A program made the translations under genes and the position numbers. Below the pieces are notes generated by a model. That model saw only the letters and a program-made list of their open reading frames with translations, was not told the DNA's origin and searched no databases. Below are positions 62,507 to 64,000 of a stretch of DNA of 64,000 nt, in pieces. Location: NCBI GenBank assembly GCA_956465555.1, contig OY101122.1, positions 755,001 through 819,000 on the forward strand, written 5' to 3'. The stretch comes from Nitzschia sp. pyKryTriq1 (taxonomy: Eukaryota; Bacillariophyta; Bacillariophyceae; Bacillariales; Bacillariaceae). Each line of letters opens with the position of its first letter. Position 1 is the first letter of the stretch.

Positions 62507-63916
62507 TCATCTCGACTGGATCTTTTTCCATTCACTAATCGCAGTATGTAGTTTATCCCAGACTTGGACTTTGTCCAACGCCCCTGTTTTGGAATTCTTT
62601 TTTCCTTCGAATCCAATATACTTGCCACCGCCCAGCTGAGAAATTGCGTTTTGTGAATTCTTTTGCAGGTCCGTACGAAGATGAATTTCAACAACCACAC
62701 TGTTAAACGGCATGAACATGGCTAAATTGAGACCGGCTCCATGCACGCCAATCATAATATTTGCCCGTGACGCTGCATGAGCCTGCTCGCGATACGATGT
62801 TTGCGAACCTTCGCGGTCGTAAAAGTTTGCCACATCCATCTTAATACTCAATTCGAGGCATTTCGCTTGCAAATATGTGGTCAACTCTTCTTGGTTTGAA
62901 ATGATGCGTCTCTGCTGCCATTCAGTTGGATTCCTTTCCCTGGTAGTGTCTCGCCCGACCCACACCACACGAGGATTGGGTGTCCACGTCGCGTTCTTTT
63001 CAAACAGAAGAGCATGATACGTGGGTAATGTGGGAATACGCAGTGACGCTTTTAGATGTGCAGCATAGGCCGTCACAATGGCAGAAAAGCATGTCATGTG
63101 GGTATGGGCCCTGTTGATCAAGATGTTGTTGGCACCCGTCTTGGCACCAGGTGACCAAATCAAACGGTTTTGAAAGCAGTAATTCCTTGTTTCTTCCTCT
63201 ATATGATTCCCACCTAAGCTCCAGATTTGTACGGAATCATGCGGACTACGGCTGTCGGTGAAGAGGAGCTCCAAACCGTCAGTCATGGGCCGATCGTAGA
63301 TATTGTTGGGCGCAATGTAAAACATCTGTGGGCTGGGGGCCATATACGTCTCAACCAACTCTGGCTGAAGCAAGGCGTACAGTACAAACATTTTCATTTG
63401 TTCCAGATGAAAGAACCACCAGTTCCAGTGATCTGGATCATTGTCCACAAGAAATGCTGGGTGACGGATGATGTAGTCGCACTCCGTTGGAAGTTCGTCC
63501 ACGAACTTCAGTCGCCTTGTTGATTCTCCCAAAAGTGTGTCACCTTGTAGGTTTCGGATTCTCGCTTCTGTCATTTTTTTGTCGGGATGCCGAGCCGGTA
63601 ATAAAATTGAAACTGCAGGCGGCTTTTTGGGGTTTTGGTTCGATTGGACTTGCACAACGGCCCGGTTCGCTTGAAAGATATCAAAATTGTTGGCACGGTA
63701 GGAATCAAGTTGGGCGGAACCTTCGGAAATAATGGTGACTTTCGATTTTCGCAAATTCTCCATGAGTCCCATACCACCCCAGTCCGAGCATCGTTTTGCT
63801 TGGTCTCTGGCTATCGCTGGTCCATAGTAGGTTTCTTCGGCATCTTGAATAGAGTTCCAAAACGATCGAGAAGAAATCTTCTGCGGTGGCCGATGAATTT
63901 GGCGGGGAGTGGACAT
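62507..63916 (-). CDS. GT61-family glycosyltransferase (5' end uncertain)
   Basis: From the ATG at 63916 the frame gives 469 residues. The frame is open beyond it to the window edge, and a GTGAGT donor-like word occurs near 63955, so an upstream exon may exist. The C-terminal half has GT61 features: TTRERNPTEWQQRRIISNQE, the acceptor-site segment EQAHAASRANIMIGVHGAGL and NLAMFMPFNSVVVEIHLR, where HGAG..N.MF.P is the hallmark. GT61 includes plant beta-1,2-xylosyltransferase, arabinoxylan xylosyltransferases and animal EOGT. The N-terminal signal anchor normal for Golgi enzymes is not visible in this model, which supports a missing upstream exon. The sugar and acceptor are unknown. Confidence 0.75.
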   Translation of the reverse strand: MSTPRQIHRPPQKISSRSFWNSIQDAEETYYGPAIARDQAKRCSDWGGMGLMENLRKSKVTIISEGSAQLDSYRANNFDIFQANRAVVQVQSNQNPKKPPAVSILLPARHPDKKMTEARIRNLQGDTLLGESTRRLKFVDELPTECDYIIRHPAFLVDNDPDHWNWWFFHLEQMKMFVLYALLQPELVETYMAPSPQMFYIAPNNIYDRPMTDGLELLFTDSRSPHDSVQIWSLGGNHIEEETRNYCFQNRLIWSPGAKTGANNILINRAHTHMTCFSAIVTAYAAHLKASLRIPTLPTYHALLFEKNATWTPNPRVVWVGRDTTRERNPTEWQQRRIISNQEELTTYLQAKCLELSIKMDVANFYDREGSQTSYREQAHAASRANIMIGVHGAGLNLAMFMPFNSVVVEIHLRTDLQKNSQNAISQLGGGKYIGFEGKKNSKTGALDKVQVWDKLHTAISEWKKIQSR

Positions 63917-64000
63917 GGTCTCATTACACAGCAAGGACGATGTGTAGCCGTAACTCACCGTACCCACTGGGAAATTCAATTCGTGTTGCTGCTGATGTGG

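Noticed and set aside
1-64000. CRISPR arrays, bacterial operons, plasmid or phage features
   Set aside because: Spliced genes, eukaryote-only families and single-gene promoters exclude a prokaryotic source; no regularly spaced repeat with unique spacers was seen.

Overview
The window is nuclear DNA of a eukaryote and very probably of a diatom. The genes carry short spliceosomal introns (about 65-240 bases, GT..AG). One protein has the stramenopile-type DVLCGRGG module (DUF6824 family). Several proteins start with a signal peptide followed by an aromatic residue at the predicted cleavage point, as in diatom plastid presequences. Others belong to families common in diatoms, such as CCT-domain proteins and YGKG-module TPR proteins. 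No species is named because no marker gene is present.

Layout. 0.5-10.6 kb: nucleotide-sugar transporter, MATE transporter, tail-anchored TPR protein, DUF6824 regulator, a broken coiled-coil gene, an Asp/Asn beta-hydroxylase-like protein and a small membrane protein. 11-20 kb: ribosomal protein eL30, a Ty3/gypsy-type protease relic, a GYF-domain protein, a secretory-pathway cyclophilin with a 21-base exon, and a reverse transcriptase relic in GTAC-rich DNA. 20.5-31.8 kb: two related protein kinases tail to tail, an NnrU-family protein, a VTT-domain protein, a glutathionyl-hydroquinone reductase-like GST, the tRNA adenosine deaminase ADAT2 and an SLX9-like ribosome-biogenesis protein. 31.8-34 kb: a repeat island with two unidentified small ORFs. 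34-44 kb: eEF1A, a CCT-domain protein, a WKF-domain protein, an ABC-F ATPase and a 2Fe-2S ferredoxin-like protein. 45-64 kb: an acidic LRR-like protein, a membrane-anchored flavodoxin-like protein, an LRR protein, an unidentified presequence-bearing protein, a GDSL esterase, a PPR-SMR protein, mitochondrial uL3, a TPM-RING fusion, a lipoyl-domain-like protein, an ankyrin protein and a GT61 glycosyltransferase.

The genes do not form a pathway. Translation and ribosome biogenesis are well represented (eL30, uL3m, eEF1A, ABC-F, ADAT2, SLX9-like, WKF, GYF), but these genes are scattered. Most genes are packed as convergent pairs with 3' gaps of about 50-330 bases. The larger spaces (0.5-1.6 kb) hold low-complexity DNA rich in the palindromic words TACCGGTA/GTACCGGTAC and CTCTAG/TAGTAG.

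Gene starts are the first plausible ATG. Exon boundaries were deduced from splice signals plus reading-frame continuity and have not been checked against transcripts. The most unusual items are a mitochondrial-type protein with a lipoyl-domain fold pattern that lacks the lipoylation site (60.4 kb), the TPM-TM-RING fusion with an Asp in a zinc-ligand position (58.6 kb), and the repeat island with a divergent orphan ORF pair (31.8-34 kb).
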